This document shows positions 7,330 through 13,505 of a stretch of 16,299 bases of DNA, piece after piece. Made by a program: the position numbers and the translations under genes. Position 1 is the stretch's first letter, and each line of letters opens with the position of its first letter. The stretch lies in the NCBI GenBank assembly GCA_029004695.1, contig JAQVZB010000021.1:1-16299 (forward strand), in the 5' to 3' direction. Source of the DNA: Bacilli bacterium. GTDB lineage: Bacteria; Bacillota_I; Bacilli_A; RF39; UBA660. Under the pieces are notes generated by a model. That model had not been told where the DNA came from and made no database searches. It was given only the letters and a program-made list of their open reading frames with translations.

Positions 7330-7923
7330 TTATGCAGGGGCTACTGCTTCAGTTGTAATTCTTGCAGTAAATGTTTTTCCTTGATCAGTATTTTGATTTG
7401 CTCCACTTTCAGGGAAATAAATAGTTAATACATAAGTATGAACTTTTGCACTTGCTGGACCTACAAATGAACCATTACCAAGCAAAATATTACTAGTACC
7501 AGTTGCAATATTTTGACTAGTTGTTTTTGCTGTCATAATAGTCCCATTACTTCCAGTATTTGTAGAAGTCATCTGATATTTTAAAGCATTAGCTGAAAAT
7601 GTATTAGTTGATACTACTAATGTACATTTATAATTCATTGTCGCTGCTGTTGCTGTAGTTCCACTTACCGTAAAGGTTTTAGTTGCCCAAGCTTCAGCTT
7701 TAGGGTAAATATTTGATACAGTTATTGTTGATCCTCCACTGTAAGTAATACTTAATGTACCACCTCCAACGTTAATTGTCGTTCCAGTTTCTGAACCAGT
7801 TATACTTGCTGTAAAGTATGCAAATGAAACACCAATAGATATTAATAATAATAAAACTATTGAAACAACTACTTTAGATAAATTCCCCTTTTTTATACTA
7901 CTTTTTTTATTATTTTTTTTCAT
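7330..7923 (-). CDS. Exported TasA/CalY-like protein 3
   Basis: A 197-aa protein with basic N-terminus, hydrophobic segment (about 18-33) and GVSFAYFTASITGSETG, with a likely SipW-type cut after A35. The mature region has GGTLSITYSGGSTITVSNIYPKAE, a K-T-F-T-V-S-G strand, NTFSANALKYQMTSTNTGSNG, LGNGSFVG and NQNTDQGKTFTARITTE. It is closest to protein 4, sharing the NI(Y/F)PK linker and the KVHTYVL-IYFP block. Assembly into an extracellular fibre is inferred from the TasA family. Ribosome-binding site AAGGAG. It has a full promoter like that of gene 4. Confidence 0.85.
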   Translation of the reverse strand: MKKNNKKSSIKKGNLSKVVVSIVLLLLISIGVSFAYFTASITGSETGTTINVGGGTLSITYSGGSTITVSNIYPKAEAWATKTFTVSGTTATAATMNYKCTLVVSTNTFSANALKYQMTSTNTGSNGTIMTAKTTSQNIATGTSNILLGNGSFVGPASAKVHTYVLTIYFPESGANQNTDQGKTFTARITTEAVAPA

Positions 7924-7949
7924 TTTTTTGACTCCTTATTTATAAACAA

Positions 7950-7978
7950 AGATTACTATACAATAATTAGTATGTCAA
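7950..7978 (-). promoter_or_regulatory. Promoter of TasA-like gene 3
   Basis: TTGACA (7973-7978), 17-nt spacer, TAATCT (7950-7955). The spacer end TATAG and the -10 box are identical to those of gene 4. Confidence 0.7.
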
Positions 7979-7998
7979 TATAACAGAATGTGATACAT

Positions 7999-8021
7999 AA
8001 AAAAATGCTTTTCAGCATTTT
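7999..8021 (-). terminator. Intrinsic terminator of TasA-like gene 4
   Basis: Minus-strand hairpin AAAATGC / GCATTTT with a TGAAAA loop and U-tract, overlapping the stop codon (8020-8022). It is almost the same as the terminator of gene 1. Confidence 0.85.
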
Positions 8022-8583
8022 ATTGGACTGCTTCGGTTTTAATATAAGCAGTAAATGATTTGTTTTGATCAGCGTTTTGATTTGATGCAGTACTTGGGAA
8101 ATAGATACTTAATACATAAGTATGAACTTTAGCCCCGCCTGTTGGACCAGCAAATTGACCATTACCTAATAATAAAGTACTTGTTCCAGTCGCAAGATTT
8201 TGTGCTGTTGTTATTGCTGGAATTGGTGTACCATTTGCGCCAGTGTTGGTAGAAGTCATTTTATATTGTAAAGCATTAGATGAAAATGTATTTCCAGTCA
8301 CTACTAAACTACATTTATACTTCATTGCTATTGCAGTTGTACTTGTTCCTGTTACTGTAAAGGATTTAGTTGTTGCTGCTTCTGGTTTTGGAAATATATT
8401 AGATACAGTAATAGTAGATCCTCCTGAGTAAGCAATCGTCATTGTACCACCTGTTACAGTAAGTGTTGTGGTGCTTTCTGTGCCTGTTATATTTGCTGTA
8501 AAATATGCATATGATAGACCTACAACAGCTAATAATATAACTACAACAAACATAATAATTCTTGTCATGTTTCTTTTTTTCAT
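8020..8583 (-). CDS. Exported TasA/CalY-like protein 4
   Basis: The shortest paralogue (187 aa), because the basic N-terminal stretch is reduced to MKKRNMTR. The hydrophobic helix (about 9-24) is followed by GLSYAYFTANITGTES with a likely cut after A26. Mature motifs: GGTMTIAYSGGSTITVSNIFPKPE, K-S-F-T-V-T-G, NTFSSNALQYKMTSTNTGANG, LGNGQFAGP, GGAKVHTYVLSIYFP and NQNADQNKSFTAYIKTEAV. It shares the C-terminal TEAV with protein 3 and the GGAK block with protein 1, as expected for a family grown by tandem duplication. It is first in the array, directly behind rny, with its own promoter and terminator. A surface fibre role is inferred. Confidence 0.85.
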   Translation of the reverse strand: MKKRNMTRIIMFVVVILLAVVGLSYAYFTANITGTESTTTLTVTGGTMTIAYSGGSTITVSNIFPKPEAATTKSFTVTGTSTTAIAMKYKCSLVVTGNTFSSNALQYKMTSTNTGANGTPIPAITTAQNLATGTSTLLLGNGQFAGPTGGAKVHTYVLSIYFPSTASNQNADQNKSFTAYIKTEAVQ

Positions 8584-8604
8584 GTTTTCTCCTTTTATAT
8601 TTTA

Positions 8605-8633
8605 AGATTACTATAAAATCAACTTATTGTCAA
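8605..8633 (-). promoter_or_regulatory. Promoter of TasA-like gene 4
   Basis: TTGACA (8628-8633), 17-nt spacer ending TATAG, TAATCT (8605-8610). It starts directly after the U-tract of the rny terminator. Confidence 0.75.
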
Positions 8634-8634
8634 C

Positions 8635-8656
8635 AAAAAAAAGCATTATTTTGCTT
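8635..8656 (-). terminator. Intrinsic terminator of rny
   Basis: Minus-strand stem AAGCA / TGCTT with loop AAATAA, followed by a long T run. The rny stop codon (8646-8648) is in the loop. The stem is short, but the U-tract is strong. Confidence 0.65.
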
Positions 8657-10199
8657 CTTCTTGGGCTCTTGTTTCTCTAATAACAGTAACTTTTATTGTA
8701 CCTGGATATTGCATTTCGGCTTCAATTTTTTCTTTCATTTCACGCGCTATTTTAAATGAAGCTAAATCATCAATTTCATCAGGTTTAACAATAACTCTTA
8801 CTTCTCTTCCTGCTTGCATTGCATAAGTTTTTTCTACCCCTTTAAAACTATTGCCTAAATTTTCAAGTTCTTCTAATCTTTTAATATAGTTTTCCATGGT
8901 ATCATTTCGAGCACCAGGCCTTGCTGCTGATAGTGTATCAGCAATACTAACCAATACTGAAATAATACTAGTAGCTTCATGATCACCATGATGAGAAAGA
9001 ATTGCATTTTGAACAATTTCAGGTTCACCATATTTTTTAGCTAAATCAACGCCAATTTCAATGTGATTACCTTCTATTTCATTATCTATTGATTTACCAA
9101 TATCATGTAACAATCCAGATCTTTTAGCTAAATTAATATTTTCACCTAATTCACTTGCTAAAAGTCCAGCTAAATTAGCAACCTCTTTAGAATGATTCAA
9201 AGCATTTTGACCATAACTAGTACGGAAATTTAATTTCCCAATTAAATATACTAATTCCGGATCAATTTTAGATAATCCTAATTCATATATAGTTTCATTA
9301 CCAATTTCAGTAACTCTAGTATTCATATCATTACATACTTTATCATAAATTTCTTCAATTCTTGTCGGATGAATACGACCATCTTTAATTAAAGTTTCAA
9401 TAGTCAATTTTGCTATTTCTCTTCTGAATGGATCAAATGAAGAAATTACAATTACTTCTGGTGTATCATCAATTATTAAATCAACCCCAGTCACAGCTTC
9501 AATAGTACGAATATTTCTTCCTTCTCGACCTATTAATCGGCCTTTCATTTCATCATTCGGTAATTCTATCGTACTAACGGTTTGAATAGATGTAACATCA
9601 TTAGCATACCTTTCCATAGAATTAACTAATAAATTCTTGGCTTTTTTATCAACTTCTAGTTTTGCTTCGGCTTCTTTATCTTTAATAAAGGAAGCTATTT
9701 CAACAGCCATAGTTGTCTCTACTCTTTCCATAATTAAGTTATGAGCTTTTTCTTTTGATAAATTAGAGATTTGTTCTAATTTATCTATTTCCTCTCTTAT
9801 TAATTCATCCATTTTTAATTCTTTTTCTTGTAATTGTTTTTGCAGAACATTTAAATTATTATCTTTTTGCTCTAAAAGATTATCTCGATTTTGGAGCATT
9901 TCTTCACGTTTATCTAAAGATTTTTCTCTTTGCATTAAACGTTCTTCACTACTTAAAATTTCTGATTTTTTTTCCTTTATTTCTTTATCAGTTTGTTGTT
10001 TTAATTTAAAAGATTCTTCCTTTAATTCAATAATGCTATCACGGCGATGCTTTTCAGCTTCTTTTTTAGCATCATTAATCATTTTTTCTGCTTTTTTACC
10101 GGCACCTGCTCCAGTTAAAATAACTATTGCATATATTGCTGTGCCTCCTAATAATAATCCAATAAAAAGAGTTAAAATGGAAGCAGTATTAAATACCAT
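8646..10199 (-). CDS. rny: Ribonuclease Y
   Basis: Membrane-anchored endoribonuclease that starts mRNA decay in Bacillota. Domains in order: N-terminal membrane helix (about 5-29), a long charged coiled coil (about 35-200), a KH RNA-binding domain (about 210-275, GxxG at 224-227 in RLIGREGRNI) and an HD metal-dependent phosphohydrolase domain (about 335-430; LLHDIGK with H365/D366, SHHGDH at 402-407, D421), then the conserved C-terminal region (YAMQAGREVRVIV). The length, 517 aa, is the normal family length and nothing is missing. ATG follows AATGGAGG. It stands alone between its own promoter and terminator. rny after recA is a common Bacillota arrangement. Confidence 0.97.
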   Translation of the reverse strand: MVFNTASILTLFIGLLLGGTAIYAIVILTGAGAGKKAEKMINDAKKEAEKHRRDSIIELKEESFKLKQQTDKEIKEKKSEILSSEERLMQREKSLDKREEMLQNRDNLLEQKDNNLNVLQKQLQEKELKMDELIREEIDKLEQISNLSKEKAHNLIMERVETTMAVEIASFIKDKEAEAKLEVDKKAKNLLVNSMERYANDVTSIQTVSTIELPNDEMKGRLIGREGRNIRTIEAVTGVDLIIDDTPEVIVISSFDPFRREIAKLTIETLIKDGRIHPTRIEEIYDKVCNDMNTRVTEIGNETIYELGLSKIDPELVYLIGKLNFRTSYGQNALNHSKEVANLAGLLASELGENINLAKRSGLLHDIGKSIDNEIEGNHIEIGVDLAKKYGEPEIVQNAILSHHGDHEATSIISVLVSIADTLSAARPGARNDTMENYIKRLEELENLGNSFKGVEKTYAMQAGREVRVIVKPDEIDDLASFKIAREMKEKIEAEMQYPGTIKVTVIRETRAQEEAK

Positions 10200-10243
10200 A
10201 TTCTTATTCCTCCATTTTCTTTGTAGTTTTAATCTACACTCTT

Positions 10244-10272
10244 ATTATAAAATTTATTAACAAATATTGCAA
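10244..10272 (-). promoter_or_regulatory. Promoter of rny
   Basis: TTGCAA (10267-10272), 17-nt spacer, perfect TATAAT (10244-10249). The short leader contains a small hairpin, TGTAG / CTACA. Confidence 0.75.
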
Positions 10273-10350
10273 GATAATATTTATTAAAGACTTTTAATAT
10301 CTTATATTAATTATTTTAGTCCATATGCTTTTAAAAATCCATTATTTTAT

Positions 10351-10374
10351 AAAAAAATGAGTTAATCATTTTTT
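10351..10374 (-). terminator. Intrinsic terminator of recA
   Basis: Minus-strand stem AAAAAATGA / TCATTTTTT with a 5-base loop, ending in T. The recA stop codon (10366-10368, TGA) begins the loop/stem junction. Confidence 0.7.
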
Positions 10375-11388
10375 AACATCACTTTTTTTCTTTTTAAAAC
10401 TATCTTTTATTTTCTTTTCTATTTCATCGGCTAGTTTCGGATTATCTTTTAAATATAATTTAATATTTTCTCTTCCTTGGCCAATTTTTTCACCATTATA
10501 ACTAAACCATGAGCCACTTTTTTCAATAATGTTTAAATTACTAGCTATATCAACAATTTCTCCAACTTTACTTATACCTTCCCCATAAACAATATCTAAA
10601 GTAGCAGTTTTAAAAGGTGGAGCCACTTTATTTTTAACTACTTTGATATTAGTTTTATTACCAGATATACTATCACCTAATTTAATTTGTTCTCCTCTTC
10701 TTACATCAAGTCTAATCGAAGCATAAAATTTTAACGCTCTGCCTCCTGGGGTAGTTTCTGGATTACCAAAAATAACCCCTAATTTTTCTCTTAATTGATT
10801 TATAAAAATTGCTGTGGTTTGGGTTTTATTTATCGTACCAGATAATTTTCTTAAAGCTTGACTCATCAACCTTGCTTGAAGCCCCATATGAGAGTCGCCC
10901 ATTTCACCATCAATTTCAGCTTTTGGAACTAATGCAGCTACTGAATCTATGACAACAATATTAACAACTTCACTGCGAACTAAAGCTTCACATATTTCTA
11001 ATGCTTCCTCCCCAGTATTTGGTTGACTTAATAATAACTCATTAATATTAACTCCTAATTTTTTTGCATATACTGGATCTAAAGCATGTTCAGCATCAAT
11101 AAAAGCTGCCCTTCCTCCTGCTTTTTGTACCTCTGCTATAGCATGAAGTGCTACTGTAGTTTTTCCACTAGATTCAGGGCCAAATATTTCAATTATTCTT
11201 CCTTTCGGATAACCTCCTACACCTAAAGCTAAATCAAGTGCTAATGATCCAGATGACGTTACATCAATTTTTATATTATCATTTGCTCCAAGTCTCATTA
11301 TAGCGCCTTTACCAAATTGTTTTTCAATATCTGCTAATACTTGCTCTAAAGCTTTTTCTTTTTCTTTTTCATTTAAACTATTCTTCAA
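10366..11388 (-). CDS. recA: Recombinase RecA
   Basis: ATP-dependent strand-exchange protein for homologous recombination and co-protease for LexA cleavage. Visible: Walker A GPESSGKT (70-77), Walker B-type VVIDSV (145-150), loop 1 region (EIDGEMGDSHMGLQAR, 158-173), loop 2 region (FGNPETTPGGRALKF) and a lysine-rich C-terminus. The length, 340 aa, is normal. The start is a TTG preceded by GGTGA at 8 nt; an in-frame TAA just upstream excludes an earlier start and the next in-frame ATG is at residue 31, inside the conserved core. It ends in TGA. Transcribed alone from a consensus promoter next to a LexA-type SOS box, so DNA-damage induction is expected. Confidence 0.98.
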   Translation of the reverse strand: MKNSLNEKEKEKALEQVLADIEKQFGKGAIMRLGANDNIKIDVTSSGSLALDLALGVGGYPKGRIIEIFGPESSGKTTVALHAIAEVQKAGGRAAFIDAEHALDPVYAKKLGVNINELLLSQPNTGEEALEICEALVRSEVVNIVVIDSVAALVPKAEIDGEMGDSHMGLQARLMSQALRKLSGTINKTQTTAIFINQLREKLGVIFGNPETTPGGRALKFYASIRLDVRRGEQIKLGDSISGNKTNIKVVKNKVAPPFKTATLDIVYGEGISKVGEIVDIASNLNIIEKSGSWFSYNGEKIGQGRENIKLYLKDNPKLADEIEKKIKDSFKKKKSDVKK

Positions 11389-11420
11389 GTTTTATTTCAC
11401 CAATCTTTCTTTCTATAAAT

Positions 11421-11449
11421 ATTTTAATATATTAAAAATAATTTGTCAA
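11421..11449 (-). promoter_or_regulatory. Promoter of recA
   Basis: TTGACA (11444-11449), 17-nt spacer, TAAAAT (11421-11426). Confidence 0.8.
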
Positions 11450-11458
11450 CATTTTTTT

Positions 11459-11472
11459 CGAACATTCGTTCT
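11459..11472 (-). promoter_or_regulatory. LexA (SOS) box of recA
   Basis: Minus strand AGAACGAATGTTCG, matching the Bacillus-type SOS box CGAACRNRYGTTCG at 13 of 14 positions. It lies 9 nt upstream of the -35 box, a usual place for a LexA operator of recA. Confidence 0.85.
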
Positions 11473-11492
11473 ACAAATTTTCAAAATTTGTA
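11472..11492. repeat. 21-nt perfect palindrome beside the SOS box
   Basis: TACAAATTTT-C-AAAATTTGTA is a perfect 10+1+10 inverted repeat directly abutting the SOS box and lying between it and the pgsA terminator. It lacks a U-tract on the minus strand, so it is not a normal terminator. It could be a second operator or an UP-type AT-rich element; function unknown. Confidence 0.6.
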
Positions 11493-11501
11493 AACAAAAT
11501 A

Positions 11502-11523
11502 AAACAGCTCTTAAAAGCTGTTT
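11502..11523 (-). terminator. Intrinsic terminator of rodZ-pgsA
   Basis: Minus-strand stem AAACAGCT / AGCTGTTT with a 6-base loop, followed by TTATTTTGTTT. It overlaps the pgsA stop codon (11522-11524). Confidence 0.8.
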
Positions 11524-12115
11524 ATCTTTCGACTAAAAATTCTTTATTAACAAAAAAATATTGAACTCCTGAATAAACTGAAAGAATAGTTGCAATAAAT
11601 ACTAAATAATTTCCTAATGATATGTTCCATAATTCAAACGGTAAATTATAGAAGAATACCATAGTTAATCCGACCATCATAAAAATTGTTTTTATCTTAC
11701 CTGCTTTTGAAGCAGCAACTGCTTTTCCTAATGATCCAGCAACCATTTTAATAGAATCAACAGCAATATCTCTAATTATTATCGTAATCGGAATAATAAT
11801 TGGTAAAAAACCATCATAAGCAAGAGCTATTAAAACCCCATTAACTAATACTTTATCTGCTATTGCATCCATTACCTTTCCAAAATCGGTAACTATACCT
11901 CGATCACGAGCAATCTTACCATCTAAAAAGTCAGTAAAACTAGCAATCATAAATAATATTCCTGCTATAATATATTTGATATTAATAGTAATACTTCCTG
12001 CTATTAAATAAGTTGACCATTCGTAATTAATTTGATGAAAAGGAAAAACTAAAATCAATAATATTATTATTGCTAATATAATTCTTCCGATTGTGATTTT
12101 ATTTGGTAAATTCAT
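11522..12115 (-). CDS. pgsA: CDP-diacylglycerol-glycerol-3-phosphate 3-phosphatidyltransferase
   Basis: Integral membrane enzyme that makes phosphatidylglycerol phosphate from CDP-diacylglycerol and glycerol 3-phosphate, the committed step to phosphatidylglycerol. The CDP-alcohol phosphotransferase signature D-x2-D-G-x2-A-R-x8-G-x3-D-x3-D is complete: D62, D65, G66, A69, R70, G79, D83, D87. Several hydrophobic helices surround it (about 10-25, 45-60, 105-122, 140-160, 165-187). The length, 197 aa, is normal. The NLPNKIT start is typical of the family. GGAGG precedes the ATG and overlaps the end of rodZ, with 8 nt between the two genes, so they form an operon. Confidence 0.96.
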   Translation of the reverse strand: MNLPNKITIGRIILAIIILLILVFPFHQINYEWSTYLIAGSITINIKYIIAGILFMIASFTDFLDGKIARDRGIVTDFGKVMDAIADKVLVNGVLIALAYDGFLPIIIPITIIIRDIAVDSIKMVAGSLGKAVAASKAGKIKTIFMMVGLTMVFFYNLPFELWNISLGNYLVFIATILSVYSGVQYFFVNKEFLVER

Positions 12116-12123
12116 AAATCCTC

Positions 12124-12597
12124 CTACTTATAATAAGTTAATACATCTGTTGTCACATTTCCGATTGTAATTTGTTTAACGCTCCAAAATATAGCAATAA
12201 TAACTAAAATTAAAATAATAATTATGGTTATAATAAATTGTTTATCACTACTTTTGGGTGCTGCTTTAGTATAAGGAGAAGCAATTCTTTCATCTTTTTC
12301 TTCGGCTTCAGCCTTTTCCCTTGCGGCTTTTTTTATGGCATCCATTGGTATTTTAGATGTCTTTTCAAACATATATTCATTAAATTCATCAATGACTTCA
12401 ACTGAATCTAACCCTAAATATTTTGAATAACTTTCAATATATTCTTTGAGTACAAAAATATCTTTAAAAGAACCAATATTTCCTTCTTCGATTTGTTCTA
12501 AAACTAATAAGGGAATTTCTAGATCTTTGCTTACTTCTTCTAAAGACACCCCAGAACTTTCTCTAGTTGTACTAAGAATTTCACCAATTTCAATCAA
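12124..12597 (-). CDS. rodZ: RodZ-like helix-turn-helix membrane protein (short form)
   Basis: RodZ links the MreB cytoskeleton to the cell wall machinery. Visible: an N-terminal HTH domain (GEILSTTRESSGVSLEEVSKDLEIP, in two parts: TTRESSG and SLEEVSKDLEIP, about residues 4-60), a charged linker (AREKAEAEEKDE), one membrane helix (about 120-140) and only some 17 residues outside. The C-terminal extracellular domain of longer RodZ proteins (about 300 aa in Bacillus) is missing. I choose the TTG at 12597 (157 aa): the sequence AAAGGAAGTG, one mismatch from an ideal ribosome-binding site, ends 9 nt before it. The GTG at 12609 opens the frame four codons earlier but is part of that same motif. 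The next gene, pgsA, is the usual neighbour. No separate promoter is seen between rnpB and this gene. Confidence 0.85.
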   Translation of the reverse strand: MIEIGEILSTTRESSGVSLEEVSKDLEIPLLVLEQIEEGNIGSFKDIFVLKEYIESYSKYLGLDSVEVIDEFNEYMFEKTSKIPMDAIKKAAREKAEAEEKDERIASPYTKAAPKSSDKQFIITIIIILILVIIAIFWSVKQITIGNVTTDVLTYYK

Positions 12598-12629
12598 GTG
12601 GTTATTCACTTCCTTTTTTTAAGAAAAAA

Positions 12630-12976
12630 AATAATATCTTATAAGCCATATTCTGTACTTACTTTCGTAAGTGACAAACATTTATCTACCTTTATTGGTT
12701 CTTTATCAGTTTCATTTCACTTCAAAAGATTCCCCTACCATAATTTGGGTTTCTCGCTTGTGGGGTTTACCACGTTCCACTATATCCGTTTCCAGATATA
12801 CTCGTCTCTTTGGCACTTTTATATCTACTTTAACCATTTAAGGTTATTTCAAAGCCGTTAGCTATTAACTACCTAAGGTTATTTTTTCCCTTAGCACAAA
12901 CACTAAAGTCATCTCAGACTTTGCGAGTATGGACTTTCCTCTACTAATAATTAGCAGCGTTTGTCCAGATATTATT
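12630..12976 (-). ncRNA. rnpB: RNase P RNA (bacterial type B)
   Basis: Catalytic RNA that matures tRNA 5' ends. Conserved segments on the minus strand: GAGGAAAGTCCATACTCGC near the 5' end (P4 5' half and following), GTGGAACGTGGTAAACCCC, GCGAGAAACCCAAATTATGG and GTAGGGGAA in the middle (type B layout as in Bacillus), and ACAGAATATGGCTTATA at the 3' end (P4 3' half). AATAATATCT (12976-12967) pairs with AGATATTATT (12639-12630) to close P1, setting both ends at about 347 nt, somewhat short for type B. P1 is followed by a run of T, so it may also act as terminator. P1 begins inside the gpsB stop region. gpsB next to rnpB is a known Bacillus order. Confidence 0.95.
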
Positions 12977-13292
12977 CTCTTCCATAAACAATTTTTTCTA
13001 AATTACTTATTCTTTTTAAAAGATCTACATTTCCTATTTTGGCTTTATCATCTTCGTTTGCTAAAATATTTTCTTTTAAATTGCGATATTCCGCTTGAAG
13101 TTTTTTGTTATCATTTATTAAATGAATGTTATCATTTTCTAACTTTTTAATCACTCTCATGAATTCAGTATAATCTCTTATAATCATATCTAAAAACTTG
13201 TCAACTTCTGGCATCCTATAACCTCTAGCATCAATTTTAAAGTCTTTTTCCAATATTTCTTGAGGCGTTAAAAATAATTTGTCATTCATCAT
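12972..13292 (-). CDS. gpsB: Cell division protein GpsB
   Basis: DivIVA/GpsB-family cytosolic protein that coordinates septal and lateral cell wall synthesis by binding penicillin-binding proteins. The membrane-binding N-terminal domain is clear: LTPQEILEKDFKI, ARGYRMPEVDKFLD (about 23-36) and IIRDYTEF, followed by a coiled coil (about 40-75) and a short C-terminal helix (LLKRISNLEKIVYG). The length, 106 aa, fits GpsB and not the longer DivIVA. Two ATG codons stand in a row (13292, 13289); the first is used here, with AGAAGG about 10 nt upstream. The stop TAA lies in the 5' strand of rnpB P1. Confidence 0.93.
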   Translation of the reverse strand: MMNDKLFLTPQEILEKDFKIDARGYRMPEVDKFLDMIIRDYTEFMRVIKKLENDNIHLINDNKKLQAEYRNLKENILANEDDKAKIGNVDLLKRISNLEKIVYGRE

Positions 13293-13317
13293 ATATAACC
13301 AACCTTCTTACTAATAT

Positions 13318-13346
13318 ATTGTATTATTAATAGTAAGATTTGTCAA
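13318..13346 (-). promoter_or_regulatory. Promoter of gpsB (and probably rnpB and rodZ-pgsA)
   Basis: TTGACA (13341-13346), exactly 17 nt, TACAAT (13318-13323): among the best sigma-A-type matches in the window. No convincing promoter is seen inside gpsB for rnpB, so this one may serve both. Confidence 0.85.
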
Positions 13347-13355
13347 GATTGGAGT

Positions 13356-13448
13356 TTATTTGTCTATTATTAAATAAAGGTATGATTCGCCATATATTAA
13401 CTTAGCGTTATCAATTTTACTTATTAATTCTTCATATATATCAGACAT
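13356..13448 (-). CDS. Possible 30-residue small protein
   Basis: A short ORF (MSDIYEELISKIDNAKLIYG..., 30 aa, stop TAA) begins with ATG 6 nt after GAGGTGG, a strong ribosome-binding site. It fills most of the space between the amidase-like gene and the gpsB promoter. The first two thirds could be an amphipathic helix. I know no family for it. The ribosome-binding site is part of a perfect palindrome (13457-13480) that could hide it in the RNA. Chance occurrence is possible in such AT-rich DNA. Confidence 0.4.
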   Translation of the reverse strand: MSDIYEELISKIDNAKLIYGESYLYLIIDK

Positions 13449-13456
13449 ATAATCCA

Positions 13457-13480
13457 CCTCTTTATTATATAATAAAGAGG
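13457..13480. repeat. 24-nt perfect palindrome
   Basis: CCTCTTTATTAT/ATAATAAAGAGG, perfect over 24 nt. On the plus strand it is followed by ATTTTTAAAA, so it would resemble a terminator for plus-strand transcription; on the minus strand, the sense of all genes, no U-tract follows and the right arm supplies the GAGGTGG of the small ORF. Confidence 0.6.
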
Positions 13481-13505
13481 ATTTTTAAAAATTAAAAGTT
13501 ATTCG

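Noticed and set aside
5911..8583. TasA-like genes as type IV pilins
   Set aside because: There is no prepilin motif (G followed by F-T-L-x-E before the helix); the A-Y-F-T sequence after the helix fits SipW-type export better.
12598..13150. Plus-strand open frames at 12598-12861 and 12929-13150
   Set aside because: They are antisense to the RNase P RNA and gpsB; their residues are low-complexity and follow from the minus-strand sequence.
13457..13480. Palindrome as terminator of the amidase-like gene
   Set aside because: No U-tract follows on the minus strand; the next bases are TGGATTATATG.
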